A DNA stretch of 64,000 nucleotides from contig WSYJ01000008.1 of assembly GCA_020186115.1 (NCBI GenBank), positions 91,330 to 155,329 on the forward strand, written 5' to 3'. Positions 39,249 to 50,341 of the stretch are shown in pieces. Numbering within the stretch: position 1 is the first letter of the stretch; the number at the start of each line of letters is the position of its first letter. The notes beneath the pieces were generated by a model, which saw only the letters and a list, made by a program, of their open reading frames with translations, was not told the origin of the DNA and made no database searches. This DNA comes from Histomonas meleagridis (taxonomy: Eukaryota > Parabasalia > Tritrichomonadida > Dientamoebidae). A program made the translations under genes and the position numbers.

Positions 39249-39638
39249 CTAAAAGCAGCTTGGCTGAATTGAATGTTGATAACCAAAAACATTATAAATG
39301 TTATCATCTAATTTGGCAGGTTTGAATTTTGGGAATGAAAATAGCCCTTCGAAGAGACTTAAAGGTTTGCTTCTCATCTTTGGCGTTATGGGATAATTAC
39401 GAAGAAGTTCTTGTTTTCTTTGAAGGTCATTTTGAGGGATTTGCATTGATATTTGAGGCATTGGAATTGGACTACCTCTTTGCATAACAGGAGGCTGGAG
39501 AGGAGGACGAGAAAAAAGAATATCTGGTTGGCGGTGAATAAGTCTTCCAGTTTCATCTAACTCATGTCTTTGAACAACGTTTCCCTTTATATCATAAATA
39601 ACAATATTTTTAACATAGTGCTGATTTCTTCTTCCCAT
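39249..39638 (-). CDS. Small hypothetical protein
   Basis: 129 residues. The N-terminal ~35 residues (IVIYDIKGNVVQRHELDETG) look like a beta-rich motif. The middle is proline- and methionine-rich (RPPLQPPVMQRGSPIPMPQI). The C-terminal part has basic PKMRSKPLSLFEGLFSFPKF. No family was recognised. The single ATG fits a short leader, and composition and codon use resemble neighbouring genes, so it is probably real. Confidence 0.55.
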   Translation of the reverse strand: MGRRNQHYVKNIVIYDIKGNVVQRHELDETGRLIHRQPDILFSRPPLQPPVMQRGSPIPMPQISMQIPQNDLQRKQELLRNYPITPKMRSKPLSLFEGLFSFPKFKPAKLDDNIYNVFGYQHSIQPSCF

Positions 39639-40364
39639 TTTGCACTTGGAATAAAAGATTTTGAGCGACCATGGTTACCTGATAACGTATTCAAATTCAA
39701 TCTGCACGATAAAAATTTATAAGGTTATTTTTCCGTTTTGTGTGGCAACACCCTTAAAAATTCAAAAGATGCCGCCATTTAGTGTGACCGTTTACATAGA
39801 AAAAGTTATATCGTTACTGAATTTGCACGACCAATTTTCCACAAAAAAATCTCCAAAAAAATCTCTTTTTTCTCAAGATATTCAGATTAACAAGATTTTT
39901 TGTGAATTAATAAGGCGCATTAAATTAAACACCAGCATTAAATAGTAATAAAGTTTGGTTGGAAATGTATGTAAAATCATTCAAAAATAATGGTTTTTTG
40001 AATGAAACATAAATGCAAAAACAAAGGCCATATGTAAAAATATATTTCATTAATTGAAAAGATATCTTAATTTAATATCATTATTTAAATGAATTCTTTG
40101 TGAAAAATAAACAACAACAGAATAAAACTACTGTACATGTTTTTGTCTTGAGATAATTTTGTTTAAAAAGACATGAAATAATATAATTTAGAAATTAATT
40201 AAAATTTATGAAAATTTGTAAGACTGGTTTTTTCGGTGTTATCAGGTCTATCACTCAGTAGGTAGCTAACAATGAATTTGTCGATGTTCATAATAAAATA
40301 GTACGGTATTAACAACAATTTCTCTTTGTGCCAAGTTTATAAATCTATTTGAATCTTGACAAAA
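39639..40364. other. Intergenic region with a doubtful small frame
   Basis: An open frame 39769-39945 (57 codons from ATG, MPPFSVTVYIEKV) has no recognised features and may be chance. The rest is AT-rich promoter-like sequence before the FERM gene. Confidence 0.3.
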
Positions 40365-43300
40365 ATGGCAAAACTCAAGCTCAAGGTAAAAGTTCTCCCA
40401 AAGAGCGAAGAGCCAAAGGAAATGAAATTTAAAGAGACGTCATCACGAGCAAAAGTTTTAAAAAAAATTTCGAAAGAATTTAATGATCCATTAATCCTCA
40501 AATCTTTTGTTATGCTCAAGAGATCAAAAGAAGACTACATATGTTTTGAAAAAAACACAAAGATTGATATATTAAATCCTCAGAATGGCATGAAATTGAT
40601 TATTTATAAAAATCATTTTCCTATCAAAGTTAAATCACCAGATAATAAAACTAAAGTGTTTAAGATAAATCCAGGGCTTCCAGTTAAAAACCTTATTTTT
40701 CATTTTGCTAAAAAGTTAAATATCAAATATTATCTTGGTTATACAATTTCTCTCATTAACAAACAGCAAATTCAATACCTCGACGAGAACTTACCAGTAT
40801 GTGTTCAAAATCCCAAATTTTCCAGATTTTCATTTGGCATAAATTATTATTTTATTATGGATAAAGATACAGAGAACTCAACATCACTTGAACGCACTTA
40901 TTCCCTTACACGCGACTTTGTTATCTCAGGTCTCTCAGAACTCCAACCAGAAAATTATATTTTACTGTGCGCCCAAATTTCAATCATCGAAAACTATTCA
41001 AAAATTGAAACAATTATAAATTCCAATGATTCAGCATTACTTCTTCAATATCTTCCTGAACGTCTTCAATCAGATTTGAATTCAGAAGAAGATTTATTTG
41101 ACGAAGTAAAAAGTTTTAAAATCGAAGAATTACAACAAATGAAAATCAACTTTATTAATTCAGCTCGATCATTTCCAACATTTGGTTCACATTCATTTTA
41201 TGTCAAGTATTCAAACAGCCAAACATTACCATATATTTATTTATGTATAGATTATAAAGGAATTATTCTTGTGCAAAAATCAAATTTAACAGTTATAAAA
41301 AGATTTGAATATAACGATTTTTCATTAAAAATAAAAGAAAACAAATTAATTATAAATGAAAGTGATGAATTAATTGTCGAAAATCCGAATCGTATCAAAC
41401 AATTAATTGATGGATATTGTTATTTAAACTCAATTTTAAAGGATCATTTAGTTAATGAACAAAATCTTGAAGAATTAATTTATCATCAAAATAAAACAAC
41501 AGATGATATCGAATTAGAACAATTAATACCTGTTAAATTTAATATTGAAGATGCTATAAGTTATCAAACATTTACTTTCATGAATGATAAAATATTTTTA
41601 AATAGCGATGAATTAAAAATTTGTGGTAATACTGATTTAAATGCTATAAAACAATTACAATTTGTAATTTCTAATGATTTAAAATTTACAAAAGATTTTG
41701 ATTATGACTATGATGATTTAATGAATGATGCTTTAAAATTAGAGTCAACACTTAAAAACATTAATTTTAAATATTCATTATTTGAGTTAAATGAAAATTA
41801 TGGAAATGAATTACGTTCTGCTTTATTTTTTATAAGTTTAATAGAAGAAAAAGATGAAAATTTATTTAAAAACTTATCAAAAATTTATAAAGAAATTAAA
41901 ATTAAAATCGAATCAAAAATTATTGGGTTTCATTATAAGAAATTATGTCCACCAAGAAATATGAATATAAAAGAACATTTAAAAAATGTATTACAAACAA
42001 TTCCAAATATTATCAAATTAATTGATGAAGCAAATAATCAAAATAATGAGTTTCAAAGTAAAACATATAATGAATTAACCGAATTATTAAAAACAATCAC
42101 AACAATATTAACAAATATTCCCGAAGAAAATGATGAAATTACATTTGTAAAGTACAAAAAGAAGTTTTATGAATTCAAAAATGATTTAATAAATTTAATT
42201 CCAATTATAGCATTTTTCGATTTATTAAATTCAACAAAAATTTCCGGTTTATTATCAACTATTTATGATGATTTAGAATCATCTTTAATATATTTAACAT
42301 CATTTATGATTCCAAAAACAAATGTTTCTGATGTATTTATAGGAATTCAAACAATAATTGAAAAATCAATTCGATTATATAACAAAAATAGTGAACAAAA
42401 TTCATCGAAATTTTTCGTATTTCTAAGTGAAATGATTCCAATTCTTCAATCTAAAATACCGAATTGGGATACTCGTTATATTAAACGAACATTTTTACAA
42501 AGTGTTGATGATATTTTATTACAATATCAAGATTATATTCATGAAAATGATTTTCTACTTAAAAATTTAATTTTGTTAACTCGATATTTTTTGAAAAATG
42601 TTCCAAAATCTTCAATTTATGAAAACCAAAAAGATTTATCAACATTGAAAGAACCTAAAGAACCAAGAAGAAAAGTTCGTGGCTTCAAAATTAATGATGA
42701 AATAATAAAAGATGATGAAATTGAAATATCATTAAATGATATAAATTCATTAAATTTAGATGAATTTAATCCTTCTAAATCTTCATCAGATTCAATCTTT
42801 AATGAATTTATACAAGACTTTAATGAAATCAGCCCAATAACATTAAAAAATATTTATTTGTTTTTAGTTAAATGGAAACCTAAATTAATTAAAATAAATG
42901 TTGAACCTTCATCATTTAAATATATTAAAAGTATTTATGATTCGTGCTTAAAATTATTGAAATTTAATGCCGAAAGACAAGAACAATTTCAAACTCCATT
43001 TATGCTAATCAAGAAAGCATTGTTTCATGCAAATAATATTTCATCAGATAAAAATGAATTAAAAGATTTTTTAACTGATTTACAAAATCATTTTTCAGAT
43101 ATTACTTTAATTCGAAATTCTGCAAAAATTGAAAAGTTTTTAAATAACTTAAAAGAAATCGAAGATAAATCAATTTCAGTTTTATCATTATGTAACATTT
43201 TTACTAAATTATTGGAATATATTTCATTATTCTCTAAGCATTCAAATTATAATTCATTGGATATATTAAATGAACTTAAAGTAATACAAAATAATGCAAA

Positions 43301-46300
43301 AGAAATTTATAGAGTAATTTTAGAAGCACAATGTAATGAATCATCAACAAAAATAATTAAAACTCTTTCAGAAAGAATTCTTGAATTGTCTGAAATATAT
43401 TTAATAATATCAAAAACTACTTTAGATGAAATTTTAGCGCAATCAATAATTAAACAACTTACAAAAATGTTACATGGCTTAGAAGGACTTTCTGTAATTT
43501 TACTTGATCATCATCTATATAATAAAGCAGGAAATTTATTAATATCTATTTCAAGATGTATATGGAAGTTACAACATTGTATTTATGAAGATCATAAACA
43601 TAATCGTTTAATGATACTAATTCAGAACTCAACTACAAAAATTAATGATTTAGCTCATGATTTAACTGATAAAGATTCTGAACATGATTTAGTTAACTCA
43701 TTATTTTTCATATCGAAAGAAATTAGCAAAAATCAAGATCCAAATCGTTTGATACATTTTTGTGATGGGTTTTATCAATTATATTATAAATATAAGCAAA
43801 TCGATGTAAGATATCAATTTATGGATATAATTAACTCAATTGAACTAATTGTATCACGTTTATTATCAAAACCTTATAAATATTTCCCACAAAATATTTC
43901 GAATTTGATGAATTTCACAATTAATTCATATGATGATAATAATTTATTTTCAGGATCATCAAGATCTTTAAGATCAATTGGGTTTTCAGATTCTTCTGAT
44001 GATGAACATAATGAAGAAATTATACGGAAAAAATCATTAACTTCAAGATATCAAAGTGACGAAGTACAAATTGATTTATACCCAATACAATCACAAATTG
44101 AAAAAATTCGTCCTTCAATATTACTTGATCCTAAAAATACAGTAAATCGAAAACCTAATGGTCCACATGTAACATTTGATTTATCAAAAGATAGAAATGC
44201 GCCAATTTTTTCGACAAGTACTTCATTGTTTGTTGATGAAGCTCCACCTGAATTATTACCTCATTCTGTACCTTCCATTTATAGGAATAGTTGGAATGTA
44301 CAATTATTTTCTCGGACTTTTAAAGTTCCTGATTATACAAACAAAAATAAGCGAAATTCTACATCTAAATTAAGAAGAAAATATATGAATTTAGAAAAAT
44401 CATTTGATTTACTTTTAATACCTGAAAATATTAATGTGAAAAATAATTCTATTTATTCATCCAAAGATAAAGCTGAAGAAGATATTAATATTATTAAAAC
44501 TCAAATTGAAGAATTGGAAAATAAATTTGATAATTTACATAGTTTTACTGAAAAAGTATTTTTAATTGTTGATAATTTGCCTTTATTAAATGATATATGT
44601 TTACGTAATCAATCATTAAAATCATTTAATATAATGACTATAAATGAATTATATAATTCTATTCGAAATAAATTAAATACTTTTGTTAAAAATATTATCG
44701 TAACTAATAATTATATTTATCCATATGAAAATCTTAAAAATATTGACGTTTTAATTGATTTATTATTAATTGCATTAGAAAAAGCAAAATCGTATTCATT
44801 GTCTTGTAATCAAGAAATTCAAGATATTATAAGATCTTCACTTTATTCAAAAGAAGCAAAGAAATCAATTCAAAGTTTAATTAATACAGAAGATCATTTA
44901 TTAGTTTTATTTGTTAATGATTATATTAAAATACTTTTAAATAATTATTTAATATTTGGTAAATATACGGAACAATTAGATTCAAATGCACATAATAAAA
45001 TTAATATTATTAGTATAATACAAACTCAAATTTGTAATCAATTAAATATCATTTATAGATTCATTAAAAAACTGAATTTACAAAAAAATGCTCCAATTTC
45101 TAAAATTACAAATATAATTTCATCAATTAAATCAAATGAAATTTCGGAATTATTAGAAAAAATTAATAACTTTTTACATGAAAAAAATATGCAATATAGT
45201 CAAGCAGATAAATATTCAGTTGAACTTAAATTATTTTCTAAAACTATATATAAGACAAATCAAAAATTATTTTGTTTAATATGTCAACTTAATTATTATC
45301 TTTTATCAATTAATTTTATACCACCTAATCATGAAGAATTATTAACACAATTAATAAAAAATAGTATTAAAAATATTGTACAAATTATTCAAGAAATTAA
45401 ACAAAACTCGAGTAAACTTGATACGAATTTTTCACATACAATATGTAATGCTTGGTCTAAATTTTTGGCTGATGTTAATGGTAATATGACAAATTTACAA
45501 TTTGTTGCATCTGTAGCGATAAATACAAAATCTAGATGTGATCAATTATTAAGTTATTTGAAAAACATTTCAAAAGAAATTTGTATTTTGGAAGATAGCG
45601 CATTTCCTTTTTCACCTTTATCAAAATATTCATTATTAGTAATTGATTTAGAAAAGGCAATTGATTATTTGAGTTCGACAAATCAAGAAAAGAAAATTGA
45701 AGTTGAAGAAATAGAACTTCCAAACATTGAAATTAAGAAAATTAAGAAGAAAATTATTATCGAAAAAATTATTTATATCGAAAACCATAAATTAATTTTA
45801 AAAAACATTAAAAAAGTTAATAATGAAAATATTAAAAATATAAATTTATATAAATTATTTAAACAACAAATTAAATTCTTTGGTAGAGAAATACAAAATT
45901 CATTAAAAGTTAATCATCATGTTATTTTAATGATATGTAATCAAATGATTTCAGTATTACAAAACATTGATAATGAAAAACTAAAGAAAATTGTTCAAAA
46001 TCAAATAAAAATTCTTTCAACAACAATTCGAAATCAAAACAATTATTTAATATGTAAAAAAGATAAAGAAATAACACAAAAATTAAATCTTTTCCTTAAT
46101 TTTTTAGCTCAAATTACACTTTTTAATTTGTATTTTATTACAAATCAAGAAAATAATTTTAATGAATTAAAATTACATTATGATCAAATTAAAGATTTCA
46201 TTAATTTCGATATACAAAAATTCGAAAACATCGAAAAAATAGAAATAGAAATTGAATTATTTGAATCTATAATTAATTCGATTAATCAAAATATAATTAA

Positions 46301-47030
46301 ACCTCAAAACTCATTCGGACTTAATCAATCACAAATTACTATGTTAAATGAACTTAAATTTGAAGATGTGACACCTAAATATATTAAATATGATAAATTA
46401 TTTAATTATATTCAACCGATGAAAAATTATTTTTATTCGATTTTTTGGGAAAGTTCAAAAACTTTCATCAAAATGTATAAATATTTCATCGATGTAATTA
46501 ATACATTTTCTAATTGTATTTCATATTTAAACATCAATTTCCTTAATCTGAAAATGAAATCTATCAAAGATTTATATCTTAAACTTAATAAATTACTTGA
46601 TAACCCAATCGAATTTAATTCATTATACTTCGAAATTGTGGAAATCTTCGAAAAAATTCATAATAATATTGAAATCATTAAACCAATAATTGAAGCTGAA
46701 ACAGAAAAACAAAAATTCATCGAAGCATTCGAACTATTAAAATCGATAAAACAACAATTAAATCCTTTGAAAAATAGATCAATTTATGAAAATATTGCGT
46801 TTTACTTAAAAAGATTAAAACATTCATCAATGCTAAAGTTAAGAACTTCAATGTCACCTTATGAATTAACTGATTTTCTGCTATATATAAAACAATTAAT
46901 CGATGCGCAAGAGACTGATAGAATTCATATTAATACAATGAAAAAATTATATAATTGTATTTTGCCAGGTTTCCCTGAATCGAAAAAGATTAAACAACAA
47001 ATAAGTGTATACTTACAGAAATCATCTTAA
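40365..47030 (+). CDS. Giant FERM-domain protein resembling talin
   Basis: 2,221 residues from ATG 40365 (TTG 40356 only opens the frame). Residues about 1-165 form ubiquitin-like F0/F1 modules, about 180-265 a helical F2 (ILLCAQISIIENYSKI, LLQYLPERL), and about 270-375 a PTB-like F3 (FGSHSFYVKYSN, YLCIDYKGIILVQKSNLTVI). The remaining ~1,850 residues are helical bundles with little repeat identity, broken by a disordered Ser-rich patch near 1190-1250 (SGSSRSLRSIGFSDSSDDEH). The order FERM then long helical rod is that of talin, which links adhesion receptors to actin. A C-terminal I/LWEQ actin-binding domain is not obvious. It could serve trichomonad adhesion and amoeboid change, together with Arp2. 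Not a search-based call. Confidence 0.72.
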   Translation: MAKLKLKVKVLPKSEEPKEMKFKETSSRAKVLKKISKEFNDPLILKSFVMLKRSKEDYICFEKNTKIDILNPQNGMKLIIYKNHFPIKVKSPDNKTKVFKINPGLPVKNLIFHFAKKLNIKYYLGYTISLINKQQIQYLDENLPVCVQNPKFSRFSFGINYYFIMDKDTENSTSLERTYSLTRDFVISGLSELQPENYILLCAQISIIENYSKIETIINSNDSALLLQYLPERLQSDLNSEEDLFDEVKSFKIEELQQMKINFINSARSFPTFGSHSFYVKYSNSQTLPYIYLCIDYKGIILVQKSNLTVIKRFEYNDFSLKIKENKLIINESDELIVENPNRIKQLIDGYCYLNSILKDHLVNEQNLEELIYHQNKTTDDIELEQLIPVKFNIEDAISYQTFTFMNDKIFLNSDELKICGNTDLNAIKQLQFVISNDLKFTKDFDYDYDDLMNDALKLESTLKNINFKYSLFELNENYGNELRSALFFISLIEEKDENLFKNLSKIYKEIKIKIESKIIGFHYKKLCPPRNMNIKEHLKNVLQTIPNIIKLIDEANNQNNEFQSKTYNELTELLKTITTILTNIPEENDEITFVKYKKKFYEFKNDLINLIPIIAFFDLLNSTKISGLLSTIYDDLESSLIYLTSFMIPKTNVSDVFIGIQTIIEKSIRLYNKNSEQNSSKFFVFLSEMIPILQSKIPNWDTRYIKRTFLQSVDDILLQYQDYIHENDFLLKNLILLTRYFLKNVPKSSIYENQKDLSTLKEPKEPRRKVRGFKINDEIIKDDEIEISLNDINSLNLDEFNPSKSSSDSIFNEFIQDFNEISPITLKNIYLFLVKWKPKLIKINVEPSSFKYIKSIYDSCLKLLKFNAERQEQFQTPFMLIKKALFHANNISSDKNELKDFLTDLQNHFSDITLIRNSAKIEKFLNNLKEIEDKSISVLSLCNIFTKLLEYISLFSKHSNYNSLDILNELKVIQNNAKEIYRVILEAQCNESSTKIIKTLSERILELSEIYLIISKTTLDEILAQSIIKQLTKMLHGLEGLSVILLDHHLYNKAGNLLISISRCIWKLQHCIYEDHKHNRLMILIQNSTTKINDLAHDLTDKDSEHDLVNSLFFISKEISKNQDPNRLIHFCDGFYQLYYKYKQIDVRYQFMDIINSIELIVSRLLSKPYKYFPQNISNLMNFTINSYDDNNLFSGSSRSLRSIGFSDSSDDEHNEEIIRKKSLTSRYQSDEVQIDLYPIQSQIEKIRPSILLDPKNTVNRKPNGPHVTFDLSKDRNAPIFSTSTSLFVDEAPPELLPHSVPSIYRNSWNVQLFSRTFKVPDYTNKNKRNSTSKLRRKYMNLEKSFDLLLIPENINVKNNSIYSSKDKAEEDINIIKTQIEELENKFDNLHSFTEKVFLIVDNLPLLNDICLRNQSLKSFNIMTINELYNSIRNKLNTFVKNIIVTNNYIYPYENLKNIDVLIDLLLIALEKAKSYSLSCNQEIQDIIRSSLYSKEAKKSIQSLINTEDHLLVLFVNDYIKILLNNYLIFGKYTEQLDSNAHNKINIISIIQTQICNQLNIIYRFIKKLNLQKNAPISKITNIISSIKSNEISELLEKINNFLHEKNMQYSQADKYSVELKLFSKTIYKTNQKLFCLICQLNYYLLSINFIPPNHEELLTQLIKNSIKNIVQIIQEIKQNSSKLDTNFSHTICNAWSKFLADVNGNMTNLQFVASVAINTKSRCDQLLSYLKNISKEICILEDSAFPFSPLSKYSLLVIDLEKAIDYLSSTNQEKKIEVEEIELPNIEIKKIKKKIIIEKIIYIENHKLILKNIKKVNNENIKNINLYKLFKQQIKFFGREIQNSLKVNHHVILMICNQMISVLQNIDNEKLKKIVQNQIKILSTTIRNQNNYLICKKDKEITQKLNLFLNFLAQITLFNLYFITNQENNFNELKLHYDQIKDFINFDIQKFENIEKIEIEIELFESIINSINQNIIKPQNSFGLNQSQITMLNELKFEDVTPKYIKYDKLFNYIQPMKNYFYSIFWESSKTFIKMYKYFIDVINTFSNCISYLNINFLNLKMKSIKDLYLKLNKLLDNPIEFNSLYFEIVEIFEKIHNNIEIIKPIIEAETEKQKFIEAFELLKSIKQQLNPLKNRSIYENIAFYLKRLKHSSMLKLRTSMSPYELTDFLLYIKQLIDAQETDRIHINTMKKLYNCILPGFPESKKIKQQISVYLQKSS

Positions 47031-47229
47031 TTGTTTAAACAAAAAAATGTTTTTATTTTTTTTTATTTAAATTGTGATTAAAAAAAACATTTCATTATAT
47101 ATTTATATTTCAATTTTTTTTCTTAAATTGTGTTGCTATAAACATATCATTAATATATATTAATAAGAGCACTAATAAAAAAAAATAATGTATTAAAGTT
47201 TACTTATGAACGTGTACTTAAATATAGTT
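47031..47229. other. Short intergenic region
   Basis: AT-rich spacer between the FERM gene and the distal end of the fourth ankyrin array. Nothing was recognised. Confidence 0.3.
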
Positions 47230-48877
47230 TGAAAGGATTTTCGTTTTTTCCACCTTTCTCCTTAATTAGATAAGCTAATCCAGGCAAATCAAAAGAAGTT
47301 GCATACATATAAGCTGTTTTAAAAAATTCGAATGATCACCAAATATTATAATTAGGTATGGAATAGGTAATTAAAAAATTAAATTAACTATAAGAATATC
47401 TTTTGCATTAAGATCAATACCTTTTTGATCAAGAAGTAATTTGACTATTTGTATTTTACGATTTTTCATTGCTATTAAAAGTGCTGTTTCAAATGAATTT
47501 AATAATTTCCAAATATTATTTTGAAACATAAATTCAGTAAAACAAATTTTATATAAAGCAAATAAATATTTTTAGTATTGATACCAATCCCCTTTTGTTC
47601 AAGAAGGAGTTTAACAGTTTCTATTTCATCATACATAGAAGCATTAATAAGAGCTGTATTATAAAGTAAGAATAATTTCCAAAAATTTTAACGAGATTTC
47701 AAATTTTAAAAAATAATATCAAATAATGAAAATAAATATCTTGAGCATTAATAACAATACCATTTTGTTCAAGAAGCAATTTAACAATTTCTTTATTACC
47801 ATTTTCAGATGCAAAAATAAGTGCTGTTTTATATATTATAAATAATTTCCAAATATTATTTTGAAATAATAAATTATTAAAATAAATATTCAATAAAACA
47901 AATAAATATCTTGAGCATTAATATCAATTCCTTCTTGTTCAAGAAGTAATTTAACTATTTCTGTGTAACCATTTTCAGATGCACAAATAATTGCTGTTTT
48001 AAATAATTAAAATAATTTCCAAATATTATTTTGAATTATCAAATAATACTTTGAAGTTCTAAATTATTAAAATAAATATTCAATAAAACAAATAAATATC
48101 TTTAGCATTAATATCAATTCCTTCTTGTTTAAGAAGTAATTTAACTATTTCTATATGACCATTTAAAGATGCCCAAACAAGTGCTGTTTTAAATAATTTA
48201 AATAATTTCCAAATATTATTTTGAAATACAAGTTTTAAATAAAATAAATAAATATCTTTAGCATTAATATCAATTCCTTCTTGTTTAAGAAGTAATTTAA
48301 CTATTTCTATATAACCATTTTCAGTTGCAAATATAAATGCTTTTTCAAATATATAAAATAATTTTCAAACATTCTTTTAAAATTTCATATAGTAGAATTT
48401 AACATGTTAAAAGCAAAATAAACTTTAATATCATCATTTATTTTAATTTTTTCTTGTCCAAGAATTGACTTGACAATTTCTGTAGAACCATAATAAGATG
48501 CATATGTAAGAGCTGTAAAAAATATTTTTTTTAATTACCAAATATTATTTTAATATACCAAATTGTTAAAACAAATATTGATTATAAAAAATTAATATTT
48601 TTAGCATGAATGTCAATTCCTTTTTGTTCAAGAAGTTGTTTAACTATTTCTGTATAGCCTTTTGAAGATGCTAAAATAAGTGCTGTATTAAATAATTTAA
48701 ATAATCTCCAAATATTATTTTGATATATTAAATTATTAAAATAAATTTCAAATAAAACAAATAAATATCTTTAGCATTAATATCAATTCCTTCTTGTTCA
48801 AGAAGTAATTTAACTATATCTACATAACCATTCCGAGAAGCTATTACTAATGCTGTTTGAAAAAAATTAAAAAAATT
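47230..48877 (-). repeat. Ankyrin-unit tandem array, about 10 units
   Basis: The TGCTGT-type landmark occurs near 48848, 48678, 48508, 48338, 48177, 47988, 47817, 47651, 47489 and 47308. The first three intervals are exactly 170 bp; the distal six range from 161 to 189. Units near the N-terminal part of the gene are therefore length-conserved while distal ones are decaying. Linkers are out of frame as at the other loci. Confidence 0.85.
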
Positions 48878-50056
48878 TCAATAATTGTTTTGAAATATTA
48901 TTTTATTAAAGCAAATATTATCCTTAAAATTGAAATCAATTCCATCTTGTGTAATAATATATTTAATAAGTTCAATATTTCCTGACATTAATGATTGAAT
49001 TAAGATATCTTTTGGTATTTGATAATTTTGAATAAAATATTTAACAAGATACAGATTTCCAAATTTTGCAGATTCATCAATTATATATTCAATGTTATTA
49101 ATTAAATCTTTTTCCAAAAAGAAAAGTATGATGTAATTTCCACAATGAATACATTTACTTCCTAAATTATTTATATTTTCAAATTTTTCAAATTTATTTT
49201 CATAAAGATATTTAAAGATATCATTTCGATGGAATTCAATTGCTGTTTCATATGCATCTACAAATGATGAATGATTTTGTTCACATAAATGAATAATTTC
49301 TTCATTTCCACCTGCAACTGCATATTTACCTGTGTTTTCTACTTTTGCGCCATTCATAAGTAAATATTTAAAACATTTAACAGATCCAAAAAATGCTGTG
49401 AAATCAATTAATGTAACATTTTCTTTGTTAATAAATGAATATCTTTCATAAAGTGATGGTTGAATTGTTTGATTAAAATCAAAATTTGTTTGTGATGATA
49501 TTTCTTGAAGTTTTTCTATTTCATCATTTCGAATTATTTTTAAAATTTCATTCGGATTAATTCCTTCTTTAATTAATTGCTTGTGAAGTTCCCAATCATT
49601 CTTTGAAAGTTCTTCATAATTTTTGATTAAATAATTGTTAAATGGATCAATAATATTAACTTTATTTTGTTTTTCTGTTTTATAATGAGCAAAAAATTTT
49701 GTTCTAATTTGGTTTACAATATTTATATCAATTAAATTTCGCTGAACCATTTTTTCAATTAAATAATATGCTTCTTGTGATTTAATTTTCGAAATAAAAT
49801 CACCAAAAAATTTAATAATTTCTTGATCTTTTGTTTGAATTGTTTCCAAAAATTTTATATAAATGTCAGTTGAATTCTTTTGCGAACAAAATGCATAATA
49901 TAACAAGTTAGTTAAAACAAAATTAAATGAATATGGAAAATTTGGCTGATGCATATCAAATATTTCCCCAATTGATTTATCAAAATTTTTTTCATCCAAA
50001 TTAGTTATGACTTGCTCAAGTATGATAAGTGTTTCCTTTTCATTTGGTTGGGACAT
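48878..50056 (-). CDS. DUF3447-type ankyrin protein, fourth locus (open N-terminal part)
   Basis: 392 residues from ATG 50056 (MSQPNEKETL). An N-terminal helical region is followed by the shared core: NEILKIIRNDEIEKLQEISS, FTAFFGSVKCFKYLLMNGAK, YAVAGGNEEIIHLCEQNHSS, NDIFKYLYE and ankyrin-like NIELIKYIITQDGIDFNFK. The frame ends within the first linker at a TGA where the other loci have the TGG of the NNIW stretch, then the array follows. This is probably a truncated gene, possibly still making the N-terminal protein. The function of the family is unknown. AAACCGCT lies about 50 nt upstream. Confidence 0.75.
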   Translation of the reverse strand: MSQPNEKETLIILEQVITNLDEKNFDKSIGEIFDMHQPNFPYSFNFVLTNLLYYAFCSQKNSTDIYIKFLETIQTKDQEIIKFFGDFISKIKSQEAYYLIEKMVQRNLIDINIVNQIRTKFFAHYKTEKQNKVNIIDPFNNYLIKNYEELSKNDWELHKQLIKEGINPNEILKIIRNDEIEKLQEISSQTNFDFNQTIQPSLYERYSFINKENVTLIDFTAFFGSVKCFKYLLMNGAKVENTGKYAVAGGNEEIIHLCEQNHSSFVDAYETAIEFHRNDIFKYLYENKFEKFENINNLGSKCIHCGNYIILFFLEKDLINNIEYIIDESAKFGNLYLVKYFIQNYQIPKDILIQSLMSGNIELIKYIITQDGIDFNFKDNICFNKIIFQNNY

Positions 50057-50103
50057 GAAGATTGGAGCTGGATTACAAGGAACAGATTGAATTTACTCAT
50101 CAC

Positions 50104-50112
50104 AGCGGTTTT
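50104..50112 (-). promoter_or_regulatory. AAACCGCT element of the fourth ankyrin gene
   Basis: The gene strand reads AAAAACCGCTGTG about 50 nt before ATG 50056, a variant of the AACCGTT box. A second AACGGTTTG (complement of CAAACCGTTG) lies near 50150. Confidence 0.35.
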
Positions 50113-50341
50113 TTTGTCAGTACAAAACGATCAATTTCAACGCAAAACTCAAACCGTTGATATCAAAAAGACGATTGAATATAACTATATACATTTACAA
50201 TGTAAACATTACATAATAATAATAATAAAAGTCACATTTATTAATATATTTTTTGCCTTTTATTTGCGAGAAGATTATTCATAAACAAAAAATCTAGTTA
50301 TTATTTACTTATAAAATTTGTTTATTAAAATAAATTGTTTT

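Noticed and set aside
39661-39945. 94-codon frame upstream of the small hypothetical gene
   Set aside because: It opens with TTG, has no recognisable features and lies over a likely promoter.
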